This document shows positions 1-7,093 of a stretch of 7,093 nt of DNA, piece by piece. Positions within the stretch are counted from its first letter, which is position 1. The number at the start of each line of letters is the position of its first letter. The stretch comes from Chitinophagales bacterium (GTDB lineage: Bacteria > Bacteroidota > Bacteroidia > Chitinophagales > UBA2359). The translations under genes were made by a program, and so were the position numbers. The notes below the pieces were generated by a model that was not told the DNA's origin, ran no database searches, and saw only the letters and a list, made by a program, of their open reading frames with translations. Where the stretch lies: NCBI GenBank assembly GCA_020629595.1, contig JAHDDA010000048.1, positions 1-7,093 of the forward strand, written 5' to 3'.

Positions 1-14
1 TTTCATTTCAAGAA

Positions 15-1922
15 TTAAGCTTTATCATCTACAATTTCAGCATCTTCAACATCTTCTACTACTGGTTCTTCTGCTTGTGTTTGCTCGCCAGCACCAGTAT
101 TCGGATTTGCTTGTGCATCTTGTTGAGCCTGATACATATCTTGCGAAGCGGCTTGCCAAGCAGCATTAATCTTTTCAGAAGCAGCATTAATAGCATCAAT
201 ATCTTTAGCAGAGTGAGCCGCCTTTAATTCCGTTAAAGAACTTTCAATTGCACCTTTTTTCTCAGCAGGAATTTTATCGCCGTATTCCTTCAATTGCTTT
301 TCAGTTTGGAAAATCATTGAATCAGCTTTATTGATTGTTTCAATGTTTTCTTTAGCTTTTTTATCTTGCTCTTCGTAGGCTTTAGCCTCATCACGCATTT
401 TTTGAATATCCTCATCGCTTAAACCAGAAGAAGCTTCAATACGAATGTTTTGCTCTTTTCCTGTTCCTTTATCTTTTGCCGAAACATTGATAATTCCGTT
501 AGCATCAATATCGAAAGTTACTTCAATTTGAGGAACACCACGTGGTGCTGGCGGAATGCCATCTAAGAAAAATTTACCAATTGTGTTATTATCGGCAGCC
601 ATTGAACGTTCTCCTTGTAAAACGTGAATTTCTACTGAAGGCTGATTGTCGGCAGCAGTTGAAAATACTTGAGATTTTTTAGAAGGAATAGTCGTGTTAG
701 ATTCAATTAACTTAGTGAAAACTCCTCCCATAGTTTCAATACCTAAAGAAAGTGGTGTTACATCTAATAATAATACATCTTTAACTTCACCCGTTAAAAC
801 ACCTCCTTGAATAGCTGCTCCAATTGCAACAACTTCATCTGGGTTTACACCTCTTGATGGTTTCTTACCAAAAAACTCCTCAACAATTGCTTGAATTTTA
901 GGAATACGAGTTGAACCACCTACTAAAATTACCTCATCAATATCGTTTTTATCCATTCCAGCATCTTTTAAGGCTTCTCTACAAGGTCTTAAAGTTGCTT
1001 CAAATAAATGATCGGCAATTTGCTCAAATTTTGAACGGCTTAACTTAGTTACTAAGTGGCGAGGCACACCATCAACAACTGTTACATAAGGTAAGTTAAT
1101 TTCTGTTTCTGTTCCACCCGAAAGTTCAATTTTAGCTTTTTCAGCAGCTTCTTTCAAACGTTGCAACGCCATTGGATCTTTACGTAAATCCATATTGTGT
1201 TCCATTTTGAAACCTTCAGCCAACCAATCAATAATTACTTGGTCAAAATCATCACCACCTAAGTGCGTATCTCCGTTTGTTGATTTTACTTCAAAAACAC
1301 CATCACCTAATTCTAAAATAGAAATATCAAATGTTCCTCCACCTAAATCGAAAACAGCAATATTTACATCATCGTTTTTCTTATCCAAACCATAAGCTAA
1401 AGATGCCGCAGTTGGTTCGTTAATAATTCTACGAACTTTTAAACCAGCAATTTCACCAGCTTCTTTAGTTGCTTGGCGTTGAGCATCGCCAAAATAAGCA
1501 GGTACTGTAATTACCGCTTCAGTTACTTCTTGTCCTAAATAATCTTCGGCAGTTTTTTTCATTTTTTGCAACACCATTGCCGATATTTCTTGTGGTGTGT
1601 ATAAACGACCATCAATATCAACTCTTACCGTATCGTTATCGCCTTTTAAAACTTTATAAGGTACTTTTCCTGCTTCGCTTGAAACATCAGAGAATTTTTC
1701 GCCCATAAATCTTTTAATAGAACGAATGGTTTTTTCTGGGTTAGTTATTGCCTGACGCTTTGCAGAGTCTCCAATCTTTCTTTCTCCATTATCTAAGAAA
1801 CCAACTATTGAAGGTGTTGTTCTTCCACCTTCTTCATTTTGAATAACAACTGGCTCGTTTCCTTCCATTACTGCAACACAAGAGTTGGTTGTTCCTAAAT
1901 CAATTCCAATAATTTTACTCAT
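15..1922 (-). CDS. dnaK: Molecular chaperone DnaK (Hsp70)
   Basis: Cytoplasmic ATP-dependent chaperone that binds exposed hydrophobic segments of unfolded proteins and works with DnaJ and GrpE. The complete 635-residue protein has the normal length for bacterial DnaK. Seen in order: phosphate-1 loop IDLGTTNS (7-14), the hinge motif EPTAASLAYG (169-178), phosphate-2 DLGGGTFD (192-199), adenosine motif VGGSTRIPK (334-342), the hydrophobic interdomain linker VLLLDVTPLSLG (383-394), a beta-sandwich substrate-binding domain (about 395-500, with QPSVEIHVLQGER), a helical lid (about 501-600), and a disordered Q/A- then acidic tail ending in AEIVDDKA, which resembles the usual EEVKD-like DnaK end. 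The ATG at 1920-1922 gives the canonical MSKIIGIDLGTT start; no Shine-Dalgarno is present, as is usual in Bacteroidota. The stop is at 15-17. No grpE or dnaJ is adjacent within the window, and the gene is divergent from the peptidase gene. Nothing suggests truncation or transfer. Confidence 0.99.
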   Translation of the reverse strand: MSKIIGIDLGTTNSCVAVMEGNEPVVIQNEEGGRTTPSIVGFLDNGERKIGDSAKRQAITNPEKTIRSIKRFMGEKFSDVSSEAGKVPYKVLKGDNDTVRVDIDGRLYTPQEISAMVLQKMKKTAEDYLGQEVTEAVITVPAYFGDAQRQATKEAGEIAGLKVRRIINEPTAASLAYGLDKKNDDVNIAVFDLGGGTFDISILELGDGVFEVKSTNGDTHLGGDDFDQVIIDWLAEGFKMEHNMDLRKDPMALQRLKEAAEKAKIELSGGTETEINLPYVTVVDGVPRHLVTKLSRSKFEQIADHLFEATLRPCREALKDAGMDKNDIDEVILVGGSTRIPKIQAIVEEFFGKKPSRGVNPDEVVAIGAAIQGGVLTGEVKDVLLLDVTPLSLGIETMGGVFTKLIESNTTIPSKKSQVFSTAADNQPSVEIHVLQGERSMAADNNTIGKFFLDGIPPAPRGVPQIEVTFDIDANGIINVSAKDKGTGKEQNIRIEASSGLSDEDIQKMRDEAKAYEEQDKKAKENIETINKADSMIFQTEKQLKEYGDKIPAEKKGAIESSLTELKAAHSAKDIDAINAASEKINAAWQAASQDMYQAQQDAQANPNTGAGEQTQAEEPVVEDVEDAEIVDDKA

Positions 1923-2004
1923 TGATAAAAAATATTTAAAAAGTTAATTAGTTAAATTCAATTTTTGTTAGCAATTCTTTAATCGCTAATTTATTTATTA
2001 CAAC

Positions 2005-2095
2005 TGGCGTACCATTAGAAAAAAAATGTATTATTGGCGTTTTGTATGCTCAATTTGGCATATTTATTCAGTTATATGCTGTCTTTTTGTCATTA
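2005..2095. repeat. Two pairs of direct hexamers at 30-bp spacing in the divergent promoter region
   Basis: TGGCGT occurs at 2005-2010 and 2035-2040, and TATGCT at 2045-2050 and 2075-2080; each pair is exactly 30 bp apart, close to three helical turns. The first TATGCT also begins an imperfect inverted repeat, TATGC (2045-2049) with GCATA (2058-2062). Relative to the proposed dnaK start the hexamers fall near +10, -20, -30 and -60, positions where a regulator could act. Short repeats in AT-rich DNA can be coincidental, although TGGCGT is comparatively G+C-rich for this gap. No known operator is claimed. Confidence 0.35.
2023..2053 (-). promoter_or_regulatory. Candidate dnaK promoter (Bacteroidota sigma-A type)
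   Basis: Read on the minus strand, TTG (plus 2051-2053) is followed by 20 nt and then TACATTTT (plus 2023-2030). This matches seven of eight positions of the Bacteroidota -7 element TAnnTTTG, with near-ideal spacing to the -33 TTG. A transcript would start near 2016-2018 and carry a leader of roughly 95 nt before the dnaK start codon. The match is by eye in AT-rich DNA where chance matches are common; placement and spacing make it the best candidate in the gap. Confidence 0.5.
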
Positions 2096-2118
2096 ATTTC
2101 TTGTTATCAATAAGTTTA
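2086..2118 (+). promoter_or_regulatory. Candidate promoter of the T9SS peptidase operon
   Basis: TTTG at 2086-2089, then 21 nt, then TAAGTTTA at 2111-2118 (seven of eight to TAnnTTTG). The predicted start near 2125 would leave a leader of about 75 nt before the ATG at 2202. A second -7-like string, TAAGTTTT at 2170-2177, has no TTG at a suitable distance: the nearest one, at 2155-2157, is only 12 nt away. The evidence is weaker than for the dnaK promoter. Confidence 0.3.
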
Positions 2119-2201
2119 TATGTCAAATCATAAACTAAAGTCCAGCTTCAGACATTGAAATACTAGTAATAAGTTTTATTTTTATGGTTCAATTTTAAAA
2201 A

Positions 2202-5045
2202 ATGAAAAGCATACTCACTCAATTTATTTTAGTTTTACTTACTAGTCTTTCGGTATTTGCACACGGAAGCCATTGCAAAGTTTCTGCAGAAGATATAGCT
2301 AATGTTTCAAGAGTAAGAATATTTACTTCGCCACAAAACATTAGCGAATTGCAAGAAAACGGAATGGATATCGATCACGGAATTTGGCGAAAAGATATTT
2401 ATTTTGAATGTGAAGTTTTTGAAAAAGATCTTCCGTTATTGGCTTTAACCAATACAAATTATGAAATAACCCACCAATCGGCAAATGAATATTACAATCA
2501 AAGAAGAAAGTTGTATGCTAATTCTAAAATACGAAGTTCTGCCAATGGATGTGAAGATGGAGCTTCTTTAGATGAAACTTACCAAGTACCAGAAAATTTT
2601 GAGTTGGGAAGTTTTGCTGGCTTTTTTACTTATGAAGAAGCATTGGGGCATTTAGATAATATGAGTAATTTATATCCTGAATTAATTACTATAAAAGCAC
2701 CAATTTCAGATTTTAAAACGCACGAAAATAGAGATATTTTTTATATGAAAATGTCTGATAATCCCTATGAAGATGAAAGTGAACAGGAAAAACAAGTTTT
2801 ATATACAGCAGTTCATCACGCACGAGAACCCGTTTCAATGTCGCAGTTAATTTTTACAATGTATTATTTATTGGAAAATTACGACAAAGACCCTATTATT
2901 AAAAATATGATTGATAATAACGAATTATTCTTTGTTCCTTGCGTAAATCCAGATGGTTATGTAATTGATCAAGAAACAACATTTATAAATAACGAAGGCA
3001 ATTATTTTCATTCATTTTGGCGTAAAAATGCAAGAGATAACGATGAAAATGGATTTATAAATGATGAAGATGGTGTTGATTTGAATAGAAATTACAGTTT
3101 TGCTTGGGGATTAAACGATGCAGGTTCTTCCCCTAATCCTTCAAATCTTACATATCGTGGACCAAGTGCCGCCTCAGAACCAGAAACGCAAGCCATAAAT
3201 TGGTTGTGTCAACAAAACGAATTTTTAATTGCTTTGAATTGTCATACTTATAGTAATTTATTAATTCATCCGTGGGCATATATCCCTTTCGATCCTACGC
3301 CTGATTCTTTACTGTTTAGAACCATTGGAAAAGCCTTAATTCAAGATAACGATTATGCAGTGGGAACGGTGGATGAAATATTGGGTTATTCGGTTAATGG
3401 TGATTCTGACGATTGGATGTATGGCGATGAAACAAAGAACAAGATTTTAGCTTTTACGCCTGAAGTTGGTTCTGCAGCCGATGGTTTTTATCCACCTGCC
3501 GAAAGAATTGTTCCTTTGTGTTTAGATATGGTTTTGCAAAATATAAATGCAACTCGTTGTATGAATAATTATGCTTATCCTACATTATTAAACGAAAATT
3601 TTAATGAAAATGTAGGCTTGTACAACTTTGATATTTTACAAGCTGGTTTAGAAGCTGCACCCATTTCCGTAGATATTACTTATACCAATGCAGATAATTC
3701 TTCACCTTTTAGTTTTGATTTGGATTTAGCTTTTTCCGAAACTTTTAATTTCGATGTTCCAATTGCCGTAAATGAAAATTTGAATAGTGGCGATAAATAT
3801 GGTGTAACCATTACGGTAAATTATTCAGATGACTTAAAAGAAAGTTTTGATTTTTTCACAACCTTTGAAGGAGTTGCTTCAACAGAAGATTTATTGGTTC
3901 TTATAGAAGATAGTGGAAACAATTTATTTTCTTGGAATACTAATGGTTGGGACATTACTACAAATGATTTTTATACAGAGCCTTCTTGTTTTACCGATTC
4001 CAAAAATGGAGATTATAGTGCAAATCAGAATAATTCAATTGCTTTATCTGAAACAATAGATTTAACAAATACTACAAAAGCCGAATTGAAATTTTGGGCT
4101 AAATGGAATATTGAGTCAAATTATGATTATGTACAAGTAAGAGCAATTGAGGTTTCTAGTGGAACAATAATTCCTTTGTGTGGAGAATATACACAAACTG
4201 GAAACAATTATTATTTACCACCAGATGAACCTTATTATGATGGTTTTCAAAATGAATGGGTTGAAGAAACAATAGATTTATCAAACTTTACAGGTAAGGT
4301 AATTAATATTGAGTTTTTACTTTATTCCGATGGATTTGTAGAAGAAGATGGTTTCTATTTCGATGATTTTACTATTCTAACAAATAATGACGCAGGAGTA
4401 TCACAGCCTCAATTAGGTGGTTTAGGAAATTCTGTTTTTGAAGATGCTAACGAAAATGGAATGTATGATGCCGATGAAAATGGAATTGATGATGTTTTAG
4501 TAATTTTATATGATGCTTCAAATACAAATATTCCCGTTTCTACAACTAATACAAGCACCAATGGAGTTTACCAATTTACCAATTTAGATGCAAGCAAAGA
4601 ATATATTGTTGGTTTTGAAACACCAAATGGTTATGAGCCTACAACTTATGGTGCAGGGGCAAATGCTGGTGTAGAAAATGACAGCGATTTAATTCCAGAA
4701 ACAGGTTTAACCGAAGCTTTTAGCATTGAAGCTGGTGGAATTAATGGAACAATTGATGCTGGATTCAAATTAATTGAAACTACAAATACAAGTGAATTAA
4801 AAAATAATTTTAAGGTTTTTCCAAATCCTGCTATTGATATTTTAAATTTAGAGGTAAATGGAAATTATAAAAACCCTAAATTAGTTATTACTGATGTTCA
4901 AGGAAAAATAGTTTTATTACACAATCAATTTAGTAATAGTAAAGCAATAATTGATGTTTCTAATTTAACCGATGGTTTGTATTTTTATTCAATTACCGAT
5001 GGAAATAAAATATTGAAAACAGATAAATTATTGATAAGTAAGTAA
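2202..5045 (+). CDS. Secreted M14 zinc carboxypeptidase with SdrD-B-like and T9SS sorting domains
   Basis: Predicted extracellular metallocarboxypeptidase of the M14 family (carboxypeptidase T/A-like), removing C-terminal residues from peptides. The 947-residue protein shows a signal peptide (about 1-20, ending SVFA), a proregion-like segment (about 30-110, with VSRVRIF and DHGIW), and a catalytic domain (about 130-455). Zinc ligands are H206 and E209 in HHAREP and H348 in NCHTYS. The substrate-binding NRN is at 295-297, GDSDDWMYG at 400-408, and the catalytic glutamate is E421 in FTPEVG. After a beta-rich linker comes a MAM/jelly-roll-like module (about 575-728), an SdrD-B-like domain with Asp/Asn-rich calcium-type loops (about 741-857), and a type-A T9SS sorting domain (about 870-947, starting at VFPNPA and ending LLISK). 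Family members normally lose signal, propeptide and sorting domain on maturation. The ATG at 2202 is chosen because it starts the signal peptide directly. All catalytic residues are present, so it is probably active. Substrate preference cannot be read here. Confidence 0.93.
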   Translation: MKSILTQFILVLLTSLSVFAHGSHCKVSAEDIANVSRVRIFTSPQNISELQENGMDIDHGIWRKDIYFECEVFEKDLPLLALTNTNYEITHQSANEYYNQRRKLYANSKIRSSANGCEDGASLDETYQVPENFELGSFAGFFTYEEALGHLDNMSNLYPELITIKAPISDFKTHENRDIFYMKMSDNPYEDESEQEKQVLYTAVHHAREPVSMSQLIFTMYYLLENYDKDPIIKNMIDNNELFFVPCVNPDGYVIDQETTFINNEGNYFHSFWRKNARDNDENGFINDEDGVDLNRNYSFAWGLNDAGSSPNPSNLTYRGPSAASEPETQAINWLCQQNEFLIALNCHTYSNLLIHPWAYIPFDPTPDSLLFRTIGKALIQDNDYAVGTVDEILGYSVNGDSDDWMYGDETKNKILAFTPEVGSAADGFYPPAERIVPLCLDMVLQNINATRCMNNYAYPTLLNENFNENVGLYNFDILQAGLEAAPISVDITYTNADNSSPFSFDLDLAFSETFNFDVPIAVNENLNSGDKYGVTITVNYSDDLKESFDFFTTFEGVASTEDLLVLIEDSGNNLFSWNTNGWDITTNDFYTEPSCFTDSKNGDYSANQNNSIALSETIDLTNTTKAELKFWAKWNIESNYDYVQVRAIEVSSGTIIPLCGEYTQTGNNYYLPPDEPYYDGFQNEWVEETIDLSNFTGKVINIEFLLYSDGFVEEDGFYFDDFTILTNNDAGVSQPQLGGLGNSVFEDANENGMYDADENGIDDVLVILYDASNTNIPVSTTNTSTNGVYQFTNLDASKEYIVGFETPNGYEPTTYGAGANAGVENDSDLIPETGLTEAFSIEAGGINGTIDAGFKLIETTNTSELKNNFKVFPNPAIDILNLEVNGNYKNPKLVITDVQGKIVLLHNQFSNSKAIIDVSNLTDGLYFYSITDGNKILKTDKLLISK

Positions 5046-5046
5046 T

Positions 5047-5898
5047 ATGCCTAAGTTTTTAACCATATTAATTTTATTGCTGTTTGGAGTAAATGTCAAT
5101 TCTCAAAATTGTCATCAAAGTAATTCTACATCTTTTGTAAATGATTGCGATGAATGTGTTTTTGAGTACGATAACTTTGCAGAAAATTGTGTTGATTTAG
5201 AAAGCGTTTGTAAAAGCGATACAACCCATATTTATATAAATAACTCATTGGCTTTTTCTGCTTCCGATAGTTTGCCAGAGGCGGTTAGAACCCAAATTGA
5301 AGCAGATTTCTGTGTACACGATGGCGAAATTATAGATTGCTATTGTACCTTACTTCCTGAATTAGAAACTTATATTATTGAGCATAAATTTACTCAAAAT
5401 GGAATTGTCAATAATTCCACTATATTAGATTTTATAAATTTTGAAGATGATTACCTTAGGGTTGTAGTAGCTATTGATAGTGCTAGTTCAGAAGGGAGCT
5501 TAAATTATGAAATAGTTTTAGAACGAGAAGTAATTATGAATTGCTATATGTGTAATGATTTAGTCTGTTTCGATCAAAATATAGGTATTCCTGTTGAAGA
5601 ATCGTTTGAAATTACAATGAACTTAAAAGAGTGTGAAGAAGAACAAGCAATTTCAAGTTCAAATGCTAATATATTTACTGAAACTATTTCAATTTTCCCA
5701 AATCCTGCTTCAAATTTTATAAAAATTGAAAATGTAAATGAGCCTTTTCAATTATCAATTTTTGATGTTTCTGGAAAAATGATTGGTAAATACAATAACC
5801 AAAATAATGTAGAAATTCAAGAATTAAAAAGCGGTTTGTATTTTATTCAAATTACAACTGAAAATTATACTGTACAAAAAGAGTTCATCAAGTTGTAA
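5047..5898 (+). CDS. Small cysteine-rich T9SS-sorted protein of unknown function
   Basis: I do not recognise the body of this 283-residue protein. A signal peptide is clear (MPKFLTILILLLFGVNVNSQ, probable cleavage after Q20). C22 follows at once, but the preceding residues do not form a lipobox, so a lipoprotein is unlikely. Residues 21-200 contain 12 cysteines (22, 34, 37, 48, 55, 89, 98, 100, 166, 169, 174, 196), including CDEC, CYC and CYMC, an even number suited to disulfides after export. Residues about 208-283 form a type-A T9SS sorting domain (IFPNPASNFIKIE, FDVSGKMIG, LKSGLYFIQI, ending KEFIKL) and contain no cysteine. The start codon lies one base after the peptidase stop, so the two genes are very likely co-transcribed and translationally coupled. 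A surface adhesin, inhibitor or accessory factor of the peptidase are all possible; none is shown by sequence. The coding call and export route are firm, the function unknown. Confidence 0.88.
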   Translation: MPKFLTILILLLFGVNVNSQNCHQSNSTSFVNDCDECVFEYDNFAENCVDLESVCKSDTTHIYINNSLAFSASDSLPEAVRTQIEADFCVHDGEIIDCYCTLLPELETYIIEHKFTQNGIVNNSTILDFINFEDDYLRVVVAIDSASSEGSLNYEIVLEREVIMNCYMCNDLVCFDQNIGIPVEESFEITMNLKECEEEQAISSSNANIFTETISIFPNPASNFIKIENVNEPFQLSIFDVSGKMIGKYNNQNNVEIQELKSGLYFIQITTENYTVQKEFIKL

Positions 5899-5970
5899 TT
5901 CATATAATTAGATAGCAAATAGTAGTAATTAATTGATTAAAGTCAAATAGTTGCTTGAATTAGCAGTTAC

Positions 5971-6015
5971 GTTTTGCTTTCTAAAATTAAGATGATTAGT
6001 TTTAGAAAGCAAAAT
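5971..6015. repeat. Long perfect inverted repeat (hairpin/palindrome) upstream of leuC
   Basis: TTTTGCTTTCTAAAA (5972-5986) is the exact reverse complement of TTTTAGAAAGCAAAA (6000-6014). Pairing continues inward through a U-G wobble and three A-T pairs to 5990/5996 and outward by one G-U (5971/6015), giving a 20-bp stem around a 5-nt loop (GATGA, 5991-5995). The element ends 8 nt before the leuC start. No T-run follows on either strand and the arms are AT-rich, so it does not look like a standard intrinsic terminator, although weak termination of the upstream operon is possible. An operator palindrome or an mRNA leader hairpin are the alternatives. Confidence 0.85.
5973..6004 (+). promoter_or_regulatory. 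Candidate leuC promoter embedded in the palindrome
   Basis: TTTG at 5973-5976, then 20 nt, then TAGTTTTA at 5997-6004 (seven of eight to TAnnTTTG) fits the Bacteroidota promoter pattern. The -33 element lies in the left arm of the inverted repeat and the -7 element mostly in the right arm. A start near 6010 would leave a leader of only about 14 nt. Because the repeat is symmetrical, a similar match (TTTTG, 20 nt, TAATTTTA) exists on the minus strand, so the match may simply be a by-product of the palindrome. An alternative -7-like string at 5968-5975 lacks a properly spaced TTG. Confidence 0.35.
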
Positions 6016-6023
6016 ATTTAACT

Positions 6024-7093
6024 ATGGCAGAAACACTTTTCGATAAAATTTGGGAAAAGCATATTGTATTACAAGAAGAAAATGCACCAGCAGTTTTATA
6101 TATTGATACACATCTTATTCACGAAGTAACAAGCCCACAAGCATTCGATGGATTAAGAAAAAGAGGCATAAAAGTTAGTCGCCCTGATAAAACAGTTGCC
6201 ACTGCCGACCATAATGTGCCAACAATCAATCAGCATTTACCAATTAGGGAAATCTTAAGCCGTAAGCAAGTTCAGAAATTAAACGATAATTGCAATGAGT
6301 TTGGAATAGAATTATATGGTTTAGGACATCCGTTTCAGGGAATTGTACACGTTATTGGACCAGAATTAGGCATTACCCAACCAGGAAAAACAATGGTTTG
6401 TGGCGATAGTCATACAAGTACCCATGGAGCATTTGGAGCAATTGCTTTTGGAATTGGAACTAGCGAAGTAGAGCAAGTTTTAGCAACACAATGTATTCTT
6501 CAACAAAAGCCTAAAACTATGCGAATTTCTATTGAAGGAAATTTAGGTAAAGGCGTAAGTTCAAAAGACATTATTTTATACATCATTTCAAAATTAGGAA
6601 CGGGTGGCGGTTCGGGTTATTTTGTAGAATATGCAGGTTCGGCTATTAGAGGTTTAAGTATGGAAGCCCGTATGACAATTTGCAATATGAGTATTGAAAT
6701 GGGAGCAAGAGGCGGATTAATTGCTCCAGATAATACAACCTTTGAATATATAAAAGGCAGAAAATTTGCTCCAAAAGGCGAAGAATGGGATTCTAAATTA
6801 GCTTATTGGAAAACTTTATTTACTGATGAAAACGCCCACTTTGATAAAGAATTTACTTTTGAAGCAGAAGCCATTAAGCCAATGATTACCTATGGAACAA
6901 ATCCAGCAATGGGTATAAGTATTGATGATAATATTCCAACTGAAACACCTATTCACGATTCAGATGAATCTTATGAAAAATCATTAAAGTATATGGCTTA
7001 TGAAAAAGGTGATGCAATGATTGGAAAAAAAGTTGATTATGTTTTCATAGGTTCTTGTACCAATTCACGCATTGAAGATTTACGAATTGCAGC
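6024..7093 (+). CDS. leuC: 3-isopropylmalate dehydratase large subunit, C-terminally cut by window end
   Basis: Large subunit of isopropylmalate isomerase, the cytoplasmic aconitase-family enzyme that converts 2-isopropylmalate to 3-isopropylmalate in leucine biosynthesis, acting with the small subunit LeuD. About 356 codons are visible of the roughly 465-470 usual for LeuC, and the frame is open to the last base. Family motifs seen: MAETLFDKIWEKH at the start, DTHLIHEVTSPQAFDGL, the DHNVPT motif, GQ-family segments such as VCGDSHTSTHGAFGAIAFGIGTSEVEQVLATQ, the MSIEMGARGGLIAPD stretch, and VFIGSCTNSRIEDL. C345 in that last motif is the first of the three [4Fe-4S] ligands; the other two would lie beyond the window. 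The ATG at 6024 gives the canonical start and has no Shine-Dalgarno. leuD is expected downstream, as in many Flavobacteriia, but is not visible. The palindrome just upstream may bear on its expression. Confidence 0.97.
   Translation, partial: MAETLFDKIWEKHIVLQEENAPAVLYIDTHLIHEVTSPQAFDGLRKRGIKVSRPDKTVATADHNVPTINQHLPIREILSRKQVQKLNDNCNEFGIELYGLGHPFQGIVHVIGPELGITQPGKTMVCGDSHTSTHGAFGAIAFGIGTSEVEQVLATQCILQQKPKTMRISIEGNLGKGVSSKDIILYIISKLGTGGGSGYFVEYAGSAIRGLSMEARMTICNMSIEMGARGGLIAPDNTTFEYIKGRKFAPKGEEWDSKLAYWKTLFTDENAHFDKEFTFEAEAIKPMITYGTNPAMGISIDDNIPTETPIHDSDESYEKSLKYMAYEKGDAMIGKKVDYVFIGSCTNSRIEDLRIA

Noticed and set aside
1195..1395. 66-codon plus-strand open frame inside dnaK
   Set aside because: It lies wholly opposite the conserved ATPase domain of dnaK, has no recognisable motif and is best explained as an antisense shadow of that gene.
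2120..2158. Twelve-codon frame in the dnaK/peptidase gap
   Set aside because: Too short, no composition or motif support, and no sign of translation signals; expected by chance.
4800..5898. Apparent repeat between the 3' ends of the two T9SS genes (shared CCAAATCCTGCT)
   Set aside because: The shared bases encode the conserved FPNPA start of the T9SS sorting domain. The domains have diverged elsewhere, so this is domain homology and not a recent DNA repeat.
5971..6015. Intrinsic terminator for the T9SS operon
   Set aside because: The stem is AT-rich and followed by TATTTAAC rather than a T-tract, and it abuts the leuC start. Not excluded, but not the best reading.
5992..6021. Nine-codon upstream frame (MISFRKQNI) starting in the hairpin loop and ending 2 nt before leuC
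   Set aside because: It has no leucine codons expected of a leu leader peptide, no ribosome-binding signal, and its ATG would lie upstream of the predicted transcript start. Chance is enough to explain it.

Overview
The window is AT-rich DNA that looks like a chromosomal segment of a Bacteroidota bacterium, most likely class Flavobacteriia. Three things point there. Two adjacent genes end in type IX secretion (T9SS) type-A sorting domains, a system confined to this phylum. The starts lack Shine-Dalgarno sequences and sit behind A/T-rich leaders. Promoter-like matches to the Bacteroidota pattern (TTTG, about 20 nt, TAnnTTTG) lie upstream of the genes. The DnaK and LeuC sequences also read as flavobacterial, but the genus cannot be fixed from the sequence alone.

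Layout. Positions 15-1922 (minus strand) hold a complete dnaK, the Hsp70 chaperone. A 279-bp divergent intergenic region (1923-2201) carries a good dnaK promoter candidate, a weaker one facing the other way, and two pairs of short direct repeats, each spaced exactly 30 bp. Positions 2202-5898 (plus strand) hold a two-gene operon with a 1-nt gap. The first gene is a large secreted zinc carboxypeptidase (M14 family, with MAM/jelly-roll-like, SdrD-B-like and T9SS sorting domains). The second is an unrecognised small cysteine-rich T9SS cargo protein. A 125-bp gap (5899-6023) contains a perfect 15-bp inverted repeat extendable to a 20-bp stem, directly in front of leuC. leuC (6024 to the window end, truncated) encodes the large subunit of isopropylmalate isomerase for leucine synthesis.

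How the parts relate. dnaK and leuC are housekeeping genes and have no evident functional link to the T9SS pair between them. The peptidase and its neighbour are almost certainly co-transcribed and share the same export route to the cell surface or medium, so a joint role in extracellular protein or peptide use is plausible but unproven. I see no mobile element, CRISPR array, tRNA, rRNA or defence system. The best candidates for something undescribed are the cysteine-rich partner protein and the palindrome over the leuC promoter region; the rest is ordinary for this phylum.
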